Shown in pieces: positions 6,845 through 15,560 of a stretch of 36,216 nucleotides of DNA. Position 1 is the first letter of the stretch, and each line of letters begins with the position of its first letter. Source of the stretch: Pseudoxanthomonas sp. PXM02 (GTDB lineage: Bacteria > Pseudomonadota > Gammaproteobacteria > Xanthomonadales > Xanthomonadaceae); assembly GCF_014851805.1 (NCBI RefSeq), contig NZ_JACVAK010000007.1, forward strand, positions 1 through 36,216, read 5' to 3'. Position numbers and translations under genes: made by a program. Below the pieces are notes generated by a model. The model worked only from the letters and a program-made list of their open reading frames with translations. It did no database searches and had not been told where the DNA came from.

Positions 6845-8704
6845 TCAGCTGTTGACTCCAGCTGACATCGACTCCTGCGTATCTGAGCGGGCAACGAAAT
6901 GTGCAAGCCACTGCGCGGCGAACTCCTCGGCGGGTATTGCGCGTCCGTGCAAATAGCCCTGCAACTGCTGACAGCCTGCATTGCGGAAAAAGTCCCTCTG
7001 TGCCGGTGTCTCCACCCCTTCGGCCACGGTGGTCAGCCCTAACGACATCGCCATAGCGAGAATGGCGGTGGCGATGGCTTCCCCCTCACCCGGCACATCC
7101 TGCACGAAGGCCATGTCGATCTTGAGTTTGTTGATCGGCAGGCGCTTTAGGTACGACATGGATGAATAGCCCGTGCCGAAGTCATCGATAGCCATCCGAA
7201 GTCCACGGGCACGCAATCGTGCCAGCTGGGCGACGGCAGCGTCGGCGTCCTCCATCAGGACGCTCTCAGTAACTTCCAGTTCAAGGCAGTGTGCCGGGAC
7301 GCCAGTAGTCTTCAATACCTCGTCGATGTAGGAGGGCAAGGCCTCATCGCGGGTCTGCCTCACCGACAGGTTTACCGCCACCCTCAAGTAGCCGGAGCCC
7401 TGCGCGTGCCAGGCGGCGATCTGCCGACACGCCTCCCCGATTACCCAGCGGCCCAGTTCGATGATCAAAGGGCCCTCCTCGGCAATAGGAATGAACGTGG
7501 ATGGCGGTACCGTGCCGAGTTCGGGATGCGTCCAGCGCAGCAGCGCTTCCGCACCTTGCAATTGACCGCTCTGCGCGCAGACTTGAGGCTGAAAGTGCAG
7601 AGCTAGCTGCTTTTTAGCGATTGCCAGACGCAGCGCATCTCGAATGCTGATTCGGGTCAATTGCGCCGCTTGTAGGCTCGGCGAAAAGACTACAAGTCGA
7701 TTTCGACCCTCCCGCTTGGCGCTATACATCGCGGTATCGGCATTGGCCGCTAGTGTGTCGAGGCGATCGGCATCGTTCTGCCAGCGACTAAGACCGGCGC
7801 TGGCGGTCAACCCCAGGCTGATGCCGTCAACGGTAAATGGCTGAATGAAACGTGCAAGGATCATTTCTGCAAGGACGACAACCTCCTCGGTCGCTACCGG
7901 TCCCGTCAGCACAACCGCAAATTCATCACCACCCAGCCGGAACAGGCGTGCGGTGTCGGGAAGCGTCCGTGCAATGCGATGCCCGGCTTGGCGGAGGAGT
8001 TGATCACCGCCGTGGTGCCCTAGCTTATCGTTCACGTCCTTGAAACGATCCAGATCGAGCTGGATCAACACCAACGGTTGCTGGCGATCGCGACAGTCCT
8101 TCAGGTGTGTACTGAAGGCGTTACGGTTGTGAAGTCCGGTGACAACATCATAGTGCGCCAGATACTGCAGTTGGTCCTCTGCTTTGCGCATTCTTTCTCG
8201 CATGCGGCGCAGCAGTGGCAATGACAGTAGATAGGCGGCGAGGGACGCGATTATGAACGTGACAGCTAGGCTGGCCAGGCGTGTATAGGCACGCTGCATG
8301 TCCAGTTGCATTTCTATCGCGCCGACTTTCGTGTCTCGGAAGAAGATTGGTGCACTCACCACAATGCAGTCCCAGCGGCATGCATGTTCCTGATTCGCGG
8401 GCATACTTGCTTCAGGATAAGAGGCGACAATCTGTCCCCGCTGGTTGGTGACGTGAGCCCGTCGGACGTGGCTCAGGGCTGCCAGCGGCGCCAACGTCTC
8501 GTGTGCGGCTCGACTGTCATCGAACATCACGGCGGCGGCGGCGCCGGCCGCCATCACATGCGCCTGCGCCTGAGCATCTGCCACGTGCTCATGCCGGATG
8601 CTGATCCACTGCAGTACCATCAGCACGCTGCCGGCCAGGATCAGTACGACCAGGGCGGCAATCCGCGTACTACGTTGGGCAGCGATGGGAGTGGGCCCGG
8701 CCAT
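6845..8704 (-). CDS. Inner-membrane c-di-GMP enzyme: CHASE8-like sensor, GGDEF and EAL domains (YfiN-like)
   Basis: A 619-aa protein with TM1 at about residues 15-34, a periplasmic sensor at 35-142 and TM2 at about 143-165. The sensor reads like CHASE8 (AAVMFDDSRAAHETLAPLAAL). A GGDEF domain follows (motif intact at 258-262), with no RxxD inhibitory site at the usual place. The EAL domain is intact at its key motifs (EALLRW from 386, DDFGTGYSS, AEGVET). Both synthesis and hydrolysis of c-di-GMP are therefore possible. The start at 8704 is 2 nt after the stop of the YfiR-like gene; the frame is open further upstream, but that part overlaps the YfiR gene. In the known YfiBNR system, periplasmic YfiR inhibits the CHASE8 cyclase YfiN, so the pairing is meaningful. 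Confidence 0.88.
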   Translation of the reverse strand: MAGPTPIAAQRSTRIAALVVLILAGSVLMVLQWISIRHEHVADAQAQAHVMAAGAAAAVMFDDSRAAHETLAPLAALSHVRRAHVTNQRGQIVASYPEASMPANQEHACRWDCIVVSAPIFFRDTKVGAIEMQLDMQRAYTRLASLAVTFIIASLAAYLLSLPLLRRMRERMRKAEDQLQYLAHYDVVTGLHNRNAFSTHLKDCRDRQQPLVLIQLDLDRFKDVNDKLGHHGGDQLLRQAGHRIARTLPDTARLFRLGGDEFAVVLTGPVATEEVVVLAEMILARFIQPFTVDGISLGLTASAGLSRWQNDADRLDTLAANADTAMYSAKREGRNRLVVFSPSLQAAQLTRISIRDALRLAIAKKQLALHFQPQVCAQSGQLQGAEALLRWTHPELGTVPPSTFIPIAEEGPLIIELGRWVIGEACRQIAAWHAQGSGYLRVAVNLSVRQTRDEALPSYIDEVLKTTGVPAHCLELEVTESVLMEDADAAVAQLARLRARGLRMAIDDFGTGYSSMSYLKRLPINKLKIDMAFVQDVPGEGEAIATAILAMAMSLGLTTVAEGVETPAQRDFFRNAGCQQLQGYLHGRAIPAEEFAAQWLAHFVARSDTQESMSAGVNS

Positions 8705-8706
8705 AT

Positions 8707-9225
8707 TCACAGTACTCGCCTCGCCAGGCGAAGCAACTGGCTGCTCAGCAGGATACGGTCGGATCGCGCACGCGCCACATCGACATCGAAACGTAGCTTG
8801 TTGCCCTCCCGCACCAGAGCCACTGCACTGGTGTGGTTGGGGAGCTGGCACGCGTCACAGATAACCAGCACGTCGGCAGCGGGGGTCACGGACGTCTGCG
8901 CGCCATGCACCCTGACGTCGCAATCACTTGGCATGGATCCATCAGTCACCAGCAGGCGACGTCCATCGAGGCGCTTAGCCTGCAACGTTCCCATCGCCGT
9001 GAGCAGGGCAGGGTTCATCTGCACGCAGATCGTCAGCGGGTCATCAGGCGGATGGTCCCACTGCGAGAAGGCGATGATGTTGTAGACAAAAGCGGCCTTA
9101 AGCGAATTCTCGTCGACCTGGGCGAAACATCCGCCCACTGTGGCCATTGCGGCCATGCCCGCAGCCAGCGCGGTGCGGAGGGACTTACTGCGGGGGCGCG
9201 CTGGCCGCCTTTCTAGAAGGTCCAT
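8707..9225 (-). CDS. Periplasmic YfiR-like (DUF4154) protein
   Basis: A 172-aa protein with an N-terminal hydrophobic export signal (about residues 16-34). The DUF4154/YfiR opening follows, including LKAAFVYNIIAFSQWD at 42-57. Four cysteines (67, 102, 123, 126), including CDAC, could form the disulfides that control YfiR stability. The start at 9225 has GGAGG about 4 nt upstream and lies 13 nt inside the end of the TonB receptor gene, so translation is probably coupled. The next gene is a CHASE8-GGDEF-EAL protein, the expected target of inhibition. Confidence 0.85.
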   Translation of the reverse strand: MDLLERRPARPRSKSLRTALAAGMAAMATVGGCFAQVDENSLKAAFVYNIIAFSQWDHPPDDPLTICVQMNPALLTAMGTLQAKRLDGRRLLVTDGSMPSDCDVRVHGAQTSVTPAADVLVICDACQLPNHTSAVALVREGNKLRFDVDVARARSDRILLSSQLLRLARRVL

Positions 9226-11234
9226 CGGGCCTCCAGACGATACTCCCGGCCGCGACGGGGCACGACGTCCTGGACAAACTCGGGGCCGACCGGGTCCCCA
9301 TAGCTCTCGTCGAGCAGATTGCGCACCCCCATCGAGACTGACAACGGCAAGCCGTCGGGCTGCCACGACAGGTGCGCGTTGACGGTCGTGTATGCCGGGA
9401 GGCTTCCATCCAAGCTCGCACGCGAGCTGACCCGCTGGGCACTTGCCGCGACTTTCCACTGATAAGGCAACGGCATTGACGCGGCCAGCCGGGTGATGCC
9501 TGTGGGCGCATTCACCGGACGTCGGGTCTCCGAGTCGCTGACTTCGCTGTAGGCATGGCTGGCGCGCATGCGAAAGCCGTTGTTCCCTTGGTACACGTAA
9601 GCCAACTCGGCGCCACGCGATGATGCATGCCCGTGGTTGGCCAGCGTCAGTACGCCATCCTCGACCTCAACCAGCGTGATCAGGTCGCGCAAGCGGTATT
9701 GATAAGCTGAGATGTCCGCCCGTCCACGTGCACCCACGGCCCTGCTGTAGTGCAGTTCGGTAGTCTGCATGTGCTCTGCGCCAAGCGCGGGGTTGGCAAA
9801 CTGCGCGCTCTCTTCGGCATCGACTTGGTAGTAGCGCTCGTAGGCATTCGGCGACCGGTACGACTGGCCGGCTATCAGCTTCAGGACAGTGCCCTCCTCG
9901 GGCGTGGCAATCAGCGCAAATCGGGGACTCAACCGCCATGTGCCTGCGTCGCTCTTGTCGGCTCGCAGACCTGAATTGACGCGCAAGCGATCTGAGAGGC
10001 GGATATCGTCATCCACGAACACGCCCCATGTGGACATGTTTTCACGCGAGTGCAGATAGCTGATTCGGGGATCAATATCGAAGTTGCGTTGGACGACGCC
10101 TTGATCAACCGTTGCTTCCACACCAGCCACCACGGTATGGCGCTGGCCAAACCTGGCCAAAACCTGTCCACCTACGACCACCGAGGTGCCGGTTGCGACA
10201 TCGCGATTTAGATAGGGGCTTGCGGGGTCATATACGTAGTCCCCGACGTAGCGATAGTCCACCACGTCAAGTCGAACGCTCGCTTCTTGTACCTCCTGAA
10301 AGCGATGTGTGTACGCTGCGCCAAATGTGATCCAGCGATCCTGCACCTGTGCGCCTGGTGTGGCGAAGGCTTGGTCGTAAGGTGCAACGGGATCTTCTTT
10401 GCGCCGGTCGCCGGCTACCAGTTGGACAGAAAGGTCTCCCTTTGCATGGTGCGCGAAGACCTGACGGACACGTTCATCATCTTGGTCTCTAACCACCCCA
10501 CCCGAGGGCGTGTCGCCCCACTCTGTAAAGCGTAGCGTGCGACCTTCAGAGTGGTAGCGACGTGCAGAGAGCAGCGTTGTGCTGCGGTCTGACGATGCCA
10601 AGGGTAGAGTGAATTGAGCATCGGAGGTGCCGTAGCTACCTACTGCCATCCGTAGCTCCCCGTTACCAAAGCTTCCCGTATCCTTGGTCAGTACGTTGAT
10701 GACACCGAAGAAGGCATTGGAGCCGTAGAGCGCCGATCCTGGGCCTGGTGCGTACTCGATACGTTCGACCAACGACATATCGAGCGGGAACTCTGCGCCC
10801 ACTGGACTCTGGCTATAGACGGGGTCATTGATTCGGTGGCCGTTAATGAGCAACAGAAAGCGAGTGTCATAGTCACCGGCGCGCAGGTGCCCACGCGCAC
10901 CCAGGTAGGTATAGAGACCGGTGTCGCTTACATAAAGGCCAGGCAGGCTGTCCAACGCCTCGGCGAGGGTGCGCCACCCATGCGCGCGAATATCCTGAGC
11001 GGTGATGACTTGGACGCTCGAAGGCGCTTGGGCCACTGTCTGCTGGAAACGCGTGGCAGTTACGATCTCAACCTGCAGGAGGTCTTCGAGCGACATGTCC
11101 GTCAGATCATCCGGCGTTTGCGCGCGGGCGCCCAGCGCGATCATCGGTATCAGGCAAAGCCCCGCAAGCGCGCCCCTGCGCGCCCCTGCGCTACGCGTGG
11201 CGGACAGGGTCATGGCGGGTAACGCATGAAACAT
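9213..11234 (-). CDS. TonB-dependent outer membrane receptor linked to c-di-GMP signalling
   Basis: A receptor of about 673 aa with a signal peptide, then MSLEDLLQVEIVTATR (a TonB-box-like lead-in), a plug domain with SSVQVITAQDIRAHGWRTLAEALDSLPG and NGHRINDPVY, and a beta-barrel ending in aromatic WTF. This plug type resembles cobalamin/siderophore receptors. Receptors with this lead-in often sit in front of YfiR and GGDEF genes, as here. The start is uncertain: ATGs at 11234 and 11213 are in frame and neither has a strong ribosome site. It is the first gene of a three-gene operon reading leftward. The ligand is unknown. Confidence 0.87.
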   Translation of the reverse strand: MFHALPAMTLSATRSAGARRGALAGLCLIPMIALGARAQTPDDLTDMSLEDLLQVEIVTATRFQQTVAQAPSSVQVITAQDIRAHGWRTLAEALDSLPGLYVSDTGLYTYLGARGHLRAGDYDTRFLLLINGHRINDPVYSQSPVGAEFPLDMSLVERIEYAPGPGSALYGSNAFFGVINVLTKDTGSFGNGELRMAVGSYGTSDAQFTLPLASSDRSTTLLSARRYHSEGRTLRFTEWGDTPSGGVVRDQDDERVRQVFAHHAKGDLSVQLVAGDRRKEDPVAPYDQAFATPGAQVQDRWITFGAAYTHRFQEVQEASVRLDVVDYRYVGDYVYDPASPYLNRDVATGTSVVVGGQVLARFGQRHTVVAGVEATVDQGVVQRNFDIDPRISYLHSRENMSTWGVFVDDDIRLSDRLRVNSGLRADKSDAGTWRLSPRFALIATPEEGTVLKLIAGQSYRSPNAYERYYQVDAEESAQFANPALGAEHMQTTELHYSRAVGARGRADISAYQYRLRDLITLVEVEDGVLTLANHGHASSRGAELAYVYQGNNGFRMRASHAYSEVSDSETRRPVNAPTGITRLAASMPLPYQWKVAASAQRVSSRASLDGSLPAYTTVNAHLSWQPDGLPLSVSMGVRNLLDESYGDPVGPEFVQDVVPRRGREYRLEARWTF

Positions 11235-11528
11235 GGCGGACGGGCAGTAGTTGGTCTGGGGATTTATCGGCAATCACCGCGGCTACTTGATTCGCCCATT
11301 CATCGACGTGAGCAGCGTTGGAGACTCGCGATGTTTGCAGATCCAAATGGGAATGTTTTGCATTCGCCTCTACGCGTCAACCTAACTCCGCTTTCCGTCT
11401 AGCGTGTGGACGCTTCTATGCTTTCGCTGAGCGCTTCCCATGACGGTTGTCTACGCCTCATGCCACTTGTAGTCACGGCTATGGTGCGATAGAACTTCGG
11501 ATACACGACGGGCGGGGGACCCGGCGCA
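11235..11528. other. Intergenic region between divergent genes
   Basis: It must hold the promoter of the leftward TonB-YfiR-GGDEF operon and possibly a promoter for the rightward small gene at 11529. I see no FNR box, convincing -35/-10 pair or additional gene. Confidence 0.4.
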
Positions 11529-11795
11529 ATGAAGATGTTTGTACAGAACGAAGAGCAGATCACCGTGCGAACCGTCAAAACACGGGCGGCCGACGGCACG
11601 GACTTCTGGGAGGCCCGCTTCATCCTTGAGCTCGCGGGAGAGGCCAGATGGCATGGGGTGACGACCACCCCACACAAGTCGCGCGACGCGGCTGAGCGAG
11701 ATGCTCTCGCTATGGCGCGCAGCAAGCAGTGGGCACCAGGGGCCTCGGCACATTTGACACCAGGATGTTGCTTGACCAAGAAACTTGAAGACTAG
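11529..11795 (+). CDS. Small hypothetical protein
   Basis: An 88-aa protein whose codon use looks coding (third positions rich in G/C). It reads as a short mixed beta/alpha domain: strands ITVRTVKTR and WEARFILELAG, then a helix RDAAERDALAMARSKQW. The layout resembles small dsRBD-like or plasmid-type orphan proteins, but I do not recognise a family. A G-rich stretch upstream (GGGGGACC) may serve as a weak ribosome site. Confidence 0.5.
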   Translation: MKMFVQNEEQITVRTVKTRAADGTDFWEARFILELAGEARWHGVTTTPHKSRDAAERDALAMARSKQWAPGASAHLTPGCCLTKKLED

Positions 11796-11839
11796 TGTTG
11801 GCACTCAGGATTATGGAGTGGACATCCGGAGTTTCTTAG

Positions 11840-12208
11840 CTAGCTAGGGCGCGCTAATTGGGTCAGGAGTTGCAGCGCAAGGGGCTGTTTGTGGGAAGGT
11901 ACGCGCCGGAACCACTGCAGGCATTGGGCTTCCAGGTCATTGCATGCCTGCTCACTAGGTTTGCGTGGTGCCTTGCGGGGTCGACGGGCACGTGCTGTAC
12001 CACGCCCGGTGGCCAGCCACTCAAAACCCACGCCGGTGATATCGGCAATCTGGGTCAAGTGCGCCATGCTCGGATTGGTGCCGCCGTGCGCACGCTCCCA
12101 TTGCGCGACAGCGCTACGGTTGACTCCCACGCGCTGGGCCAGCTGAGTTTGTGTCAACGAGGCTTCTGCGCGAGCGCTTAGAATACGCACTGACATTGGA
12201 GTGGACAT
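11840..12208 (-). CDS. XRE-family helix-turn-helix regulator
   Basis: A 122-aa protein from the ATG at 12208; an in-frame ATG at 12244 would add 12 residues and one at 12196 would remove 4. An XRE HTH occupies about residues 6-62: TQTQLAQRVGVNRSAVAQWERA, with the typical GVxxxxVxxWERG-like recognition helix, then LTQIADITGVGFEWLATG. The C-terminal part is basic (RARRPRKAPRKPS) and then helical. It resembles phage- and toxin-associated regulators. No partner gene is adjacent. A perfect palindrome upstream could be its own operator. Confidence 0.8.
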   Translation of the reverse strand: MSTPMSVRILSARAEASLTQTQLAQRVGVNRSAVAQWERAHGGTNPSMAHLTQIADITGVGFEWLATGRGTARARRPRKAPRKPSEQACNDLEAQCLQWFRRVPSHKQPLALQLLTQLARPS

Positions 12209-12302
12209 AGGTATCGCCTGATAACGACCCGCATGGATACCCATGGCGCGGCTCAACGGGACAATAATCCGACCCTATCAAGCGGAACTGCCTAAGTATC
12301 GT

Positions 12303-12312
12303 GACATATGTC
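12303..12312. promoter_or_regulatory. Perfect palindrome, possible XRE operator
   Basis: GACATATGTC is a perfect 10-bp palindrome 95 nt upstream of the XRE regulator start, followed 8 nt later by ACCTAGGT (12321-12328). XRE regulators often bind such dyads in their own promoters. The link is inference from position only. Confidence 0.35.
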
Positions 12313-12626
12313 TAGAACTCACCTAGGTCTCCAGCGAATGCGTTGCCGCAAGTTGATCGCGACGATGCCGTGCCTACGGTAGCCGGTGACTGACCGGATA
12401 CCGTTGCCCGCTACGCAGGCGAAGGTCGTACGCAGCAACGACGGCAGTCGTATCGACGTGCGGACGAAGGGTCGGGCCTTCCCGACGAACATTCTGTCCT
12501 TCGTGCGGGCGATTCAGAACTGGCCGACCGTATTGAGTACGCCGCGAAGTTCTTGCGAATGAGCTGCGATGAAGCCGCTGCCACTGGATTCTGATTTCGG
12601 CAGTGGGGTTGCATTCGGGGAGAGGG

Positions 12627-12646
12627 TGTCTGCTTCTGGCCGGCAG
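12627..12646. repeat. Dispersed palindromic repeat, copy C
   Basis: TGTCTGCTTCTGGCCGGCAG matches one arm and the centre of the repeat family seen at 123-150, 3549, 14031, 15561 and 36091. It lies in the non-coding stretch ahead of the beta-propeller gene. Confidence 0.5.
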
Positions 12647-12938
12647 AGCACTCTCGAGCCCGGATGCGTGTCGGCAAGTAGAGATAGTGCAGCCTCCACG
12701 TAACTAAGCGCTGACGTGCAGCTTGAGCCTGCCCCGAGAAACCTGCACGCGCCACTACCTGGCGATTGGCGCCAAGGGAATCGCACGGACCCGCAAACAG
12801 CGCTGCTGGCGTGTTGACCAATTGAGCAAGAGAAGCGCGTGCTATGCACGTGCTCTTCACTGGCCCAGGCGCTTGGTGGGGATGCTTGTCCACGGCCATG
12901 CCAATCCCAACCTTCAGCACCTCACTCCGGAGTCGCCC

Positions 12939-14012
12939 ATGCACGTGCCAGCCTTCAAGCGCAGGCTCAATTCGAGCCTGCGCGCACTAGGCCTCCTGCT
13001 CGTCGTTGCGTTCTCGTTGCCCAGTCATGCCGCACACCTGGAGCACGTCGCCAGCGTTGAAGGCACCATCACCGACGTTACGTCGCAACGCATCCTGTTC
13101 TTCGTCATCGAAGACGGGCGTCCGGCGCTGAAAGTCTTCAACCGCGTGAGCGGAAGCGTGCGCACAGTGCCAGACCAGACCGGCCATACGCCTGGATACG
13201 AGAAGTTGACGGCCCGCGGCGTGATGTACGGCATCACGGAAGATGACGAGACCTCGGTATACGAGTGGAACGGGAGCGCGACGCCGGTCTGGAACGACGG
13301 AACGCCACGTGGCATGCGTGTCAGTCCAAACAACAAGCGCTACATCATTTGGCCCGCCTGGCGCCCCGGACGCTATCTCAACCTACGCGACGTGATACTT
13401 TACAAGGACACCTTGATCGGCAGCGGCCGGGTCGCTGATTTCGCCGATGTAGGCGATACGGGCGAGGTCGTGTTCACCGAAGGGCCTGCGCCTTACAACG
13501 TGTTCCGGTTCCGGGCTGGGCAGACGGTGCAACTGACCCATAACGTCACCTACTCGAACTTTAATCCGCTGACGGACGGGATCAACGTCGTGTATCGCAA
13601 ACAAGTATCCGAGACGGCGTCCCGCATCGTCATGTACAACGACAGCCTGGGCGAGGTCGTCCTGCGCGACGCCAGTGCCGACCATTTCACGCCACGGGCG
13701 GATTACTTGCCGAGCAACGGGTGGGTTGCTTTCACCCGAGTCAACGCGGTGGGTGGCACCGCTCTCCGCCAAGTATGGCTGCGTTCGCCGCAGGGGCAGA
13801 TGACGGCCGTCTCTCCGGCTAGCGCCGATGCATCCATCGCTGCCGTAGCGGGCGGACAAGTGATGTTCGTCAGTGACGGATACTTGTTCCTGAGCCGGCC
13901 TGGCGCCAAGCCCGTGCTGGTCGCGCCTTTTGCCGCAGGCACCGGCAGCGAATGGCTACAGGGAAACTGGTACGTCTATTTTGGCGGGGGTCTGTATCGG
14001 GTAGCACTCTAG
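12939..14012 (+). CDS. Secreted beta-propeller-like protein of unknown function
   Basis: A 357-aa protein starting at the ATG at 12939, with GGAG 7 nt upstream. It has a clear signal peptide (basic start, hydrophobic residues 15-26, likely cleavage after SHA at about 31). The mature part is made of repeated short beta units such as MRVSPNNKRYIIWP, VVFTEGPAPYNVFRF and VFVSDGYLFLSRP-like strands. This resembles the TolB/WD40-like beta-propeller fold and has the VSPNNKR-type loops of such blades. No catalytic motif is visible. Neighbours give no functional hint. Confidence 0.7.
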   Translation: MHVPAFKRRLNSSLRALGLLLVVAFSLPSHAAHLEHVASVEGTITDVTSQRILFFVIEDGRPALKVFNRVSGSVRTVPDQTGHTPGYEKLTARGVMYGITEDDETSVYEWNGSATPVWNDGTPRGMRVSPNNKRYIIWPAWRPGRYLNLRDVILYKDTLIGSGRVADFADVGDTGEVVFTEGPAPYNVFRFRAGQTVQLTHNVTYSNFNPLTDGINVVYRKQVSETASRIVMYNDSLGEVVLRDASADHFTPRADYLPSNGWVAFTRVNAVGGTALRQVWLRSPQGQMTAVSPASADASIAAVAGGQVMFVSDGYLFLSRPGAKPVLVAPFAAGTGSEWLQGNWYVYFGGGLYRVAL

Positions 14013-14030
14013 CAGCTGCATCGGTTATCA

Positions 14031-14060
14031 AATGTCCGCTTCGGGTCGGAAGCAGCCATT
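14031..14060. repeat. Dispersed palindromic repeat, complete copy D
   Basis: This is the fullest copy: AATGTCCGCTTC then GGGTC then GGAAGCAGCCATT, an imperfect palindrome with arms that pair (AATG/CATT and GCTTC/GAAGC). It lies 18 nt after the stop of the beta-propeller gene. The family appears at five more places in this window. Confidence 0.65.
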
Positions 14061-14168
14061 CGAACGAGCACGTCTGCCCAGGCCAAGAGCGAACGTCATA
14101 GAGCTTCATGGAGCTAGCCATCACGCGAGAGCCCTCTCGTACCGTACGCCCTGTCCTCGCTCGAGCGA

Positions 14169-14606
14169 TCAGAACCCCGTAGCCCGCTCCAGCACGAAGG
14201 CATCGAATCGGGCCGCCTCAGGCGCGAGAAGCTGCCGGTCGATCGCGGCAGTGAAATCCGACGCAAATGCGGATACATCGAACTGCCGGAATCTCCGCTT
14301 CTGGAGAACCTCGACGACATCGTGCTTCAGTGCATACGCAAGCATGCGCCTTCGCTCCGCATGAGACGCGCCAACGAAGTCCGAGAGCCTAAGCATGACG
14401 TCGACATAGAGGGCCCGCTCTTTCCGCGCGTATCGGATGCGCCGCGTGAAATTCAGATCCTCGCACCTGCACATGACGACGATGCAAAGCGAATCCAAAT
14501 CCGAGCCGTAGTCCTTGTACTCGAACACTGGTGCCAGCGCGAGCGTCCGCATCGCATGGTCTAGCTTCGCTTCCCAATTGCAGTCAGCGGCAAGCCGAAC
14601 GTCCAT
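14169..14606 (-). CDS. Orphan hypothetical protein, possibly immunity-like
   Basis: A 145-aa soluble protein with GGAGG 8 nt before the ATG at 14606. It starts MDVRLAADCNWEAKLDHAMR, has an acidic DYGSDLDSLCIVVMCR strand at about 33-48, and a run with RKERALYVDVMLRLSDF that looks like an alternating alpha/beta fold. The size, soluble character and pairing with another small orphan gene resemble bacterial polymorphic-toxin immunity genes, possibly Imm44-like. I cannot confirm the family. It follows the 14628-15101 gene after 21 nt. Confidence 0.6.
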   Translation of the reverse strand: MDVRLAADCNWEAKLDHAMRTLALAPVFEYKDYGSDLDSLCIVVMCRCEDLNFTRRIRYARKERALYVDVMLRLSDFVGASHAERRRMLAYALKHDVVEVLQKRRFRQFDVSAFASDFTAAIDRQLLAPEAARFDAFVLERATGF

Positions 14607-14627
14607 GTCAGGATCCTCCCAGTTTCC

Positions 14628-15101
14628 CTACGCAATGCCCTTGGATAGCTGTACTCGCCCAAGCGCACAGGCATCGTGGACGGCAAGCGTGGTCGGTACG
14701 GGATAGGCCCAGCCACCGGCCTTCCACCACGACTCCGCAAGCCATCGTGAAAGCAGCGAAGCCGCCAGTCGAAGACCGGGGAACGCGTCGGATGCGACAA
14801 AGTATTGCTCGTCGATATCCGCTAGATCGGCGAGGCCAAGCTCAAGCTCAAGCGAGCGGCCCGGGAAGAGGCGCGGGTCGATGTTGTCCACCTTGTTGTT
14901 CTTGCCGCGCCAGTAGACCCAGACACTCGGTGCTCCACCGCACTCGTCCAAGAATACCTCAAGGTTCGCCTCGTCTACGCCATGCACGATTGGCACGGCC
15001 AGCAGGTTCCGCAGCCTGCTGATGGCCTGGTCTGAAAGCTGGTCCAGCTTGCGCTGGTACATCGCGGCGAACTGATCCTGGTTCAATCCATATGGAACCA
15101 T
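14628..15101 (-). CDS. Orphan hypothetical protein, possibly immunity-like
   Basis: A 157-aa protein. I chose the ATG at 15101, with AAGG about 9 nt upstream, over a GTG at 15110. It has a helical N-terminus (QDQFAAMYQRKLDQLSDQAISRLRNLLA), then a beta-rich middle (PSVWVYWRGKNNKVDN) and a Trp-rich helix (SLLSRWLAESWWKAGGWAYP). I do not recognise the family. It is probably transcribed together with the 14169 gene. No toxin is adjacent. Confidence 0.6.
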   Translation of the reverse strand: MVPYGLNQDQFAAMYQRKLDQLSDQAISRLRNLLAVPIVHGVDEANLEVFLDECGGAPSVWVYWRGKNNKVDNIDPRLFPGRSLELELGLADLADIDEQYFVASDAFPGLRLAASLLSRWLAESWWKAGGWAYPVPTTLAVHDACALGRVQLSKGIA

Positions 15102-15288
15102 CGTCGACACCTTTCGACTTTAGCGCAGGAGCCCTGCGCCCGGTCGCACCATGCGCTTGGCACGCCGTGGGGCTACCTGTTATGCCGTTGAAGCTTAAGG
15201 CGGGCGCCGCAGGCCTACAAGTCGGCTTAGGGCGCTGCAGCAGCATGGCTCAGGAGCCGCTCAGTCTGCTTCGGGTCGAGAGCGCGCA

Positions 15289-15492
15289 TCACTTCGCGCT
15301 GTTCGCTTGGCTCAACAGGGACTGCGCCCACGCCCTCATCTCCTCGTGAGGAATCGTCCGGCCAGCATCCACATCGGCCAGTCCAGCCAATGTACGCTGA
15401 TGCTTCTCTTCATCCGTTAGCACTGGCAAGCATGCAAATAACTCGTTACCGCGCAAGTCCATACCTAAGTCCCGCTTAAGGTCACCGATCAC
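15289..15492 (-). CDS. Antitoxin-like fragment without a toxin
   Basis: A frame of 67 codons from a GTG at 15492; a TTG at 15507 would add five residues. The last 33 residues (LAGLADVDAGRTIPHEEMRAWAQSL) match the C-terminal pattern of RelB/CopG-type antitoxins (GLADxxAGRxxPHEExxxW). The N-terminal half does not look like a normal ribbon-helix-helix. Downstream there is only a 20-codon frame beginning inside the stop, not a toxin. It may be a remnant of a toxin-antitoxin pair. Confidence 0.4.
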   Translation of the reverse strand: MIGDLKRDLGMDLRGNELFACLPVLTDEEKHQRTLAGLADVDAGRTIPHEEMRAWAQSLLSQANSAK

Positions 15493-15560
15493 TATATCGC
15501 ATGGCAAAAAAGATGAGAGGTGGCCACGTGATTGCAGACTGGCATGGGATAACGACCGCT

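Larger units (their letters stand above)
12209..12938. other. Approximately 730 bp without a convincing gene
   Basis: The region between the XRE regulator and the beta-propeller gene has open frames on both strands, but none reads like a protein. Frames upstream of the propeller gene lack conserved-looking composition. It contains the palindrome at 12303-12312, an ACCTAGGT palindrome at 12321-12328, one dispersed repeat (12627-12646) and presumably the promoters of both flanking genes. A decayed gene is possible. Confidence 0.5.

Noticed and set aside
12411..12944. Reverse frame of 177 codons in the gene-poor stretch
   Set aside because: Composition is unlike a protein, there is no ribosome site, and it runs into the start of the beta-propeller gene.
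15121..15245. Integron attC-like site near 15180-15240 (GTTATGCC ... CTTAAGG ... GGCTTAGGGC)
   Set aside because: The outer boxes are not complementary and do not match GTTRRRY/RYYYAAC, so I do not call an integron cassette despite the orphan genes beside it.
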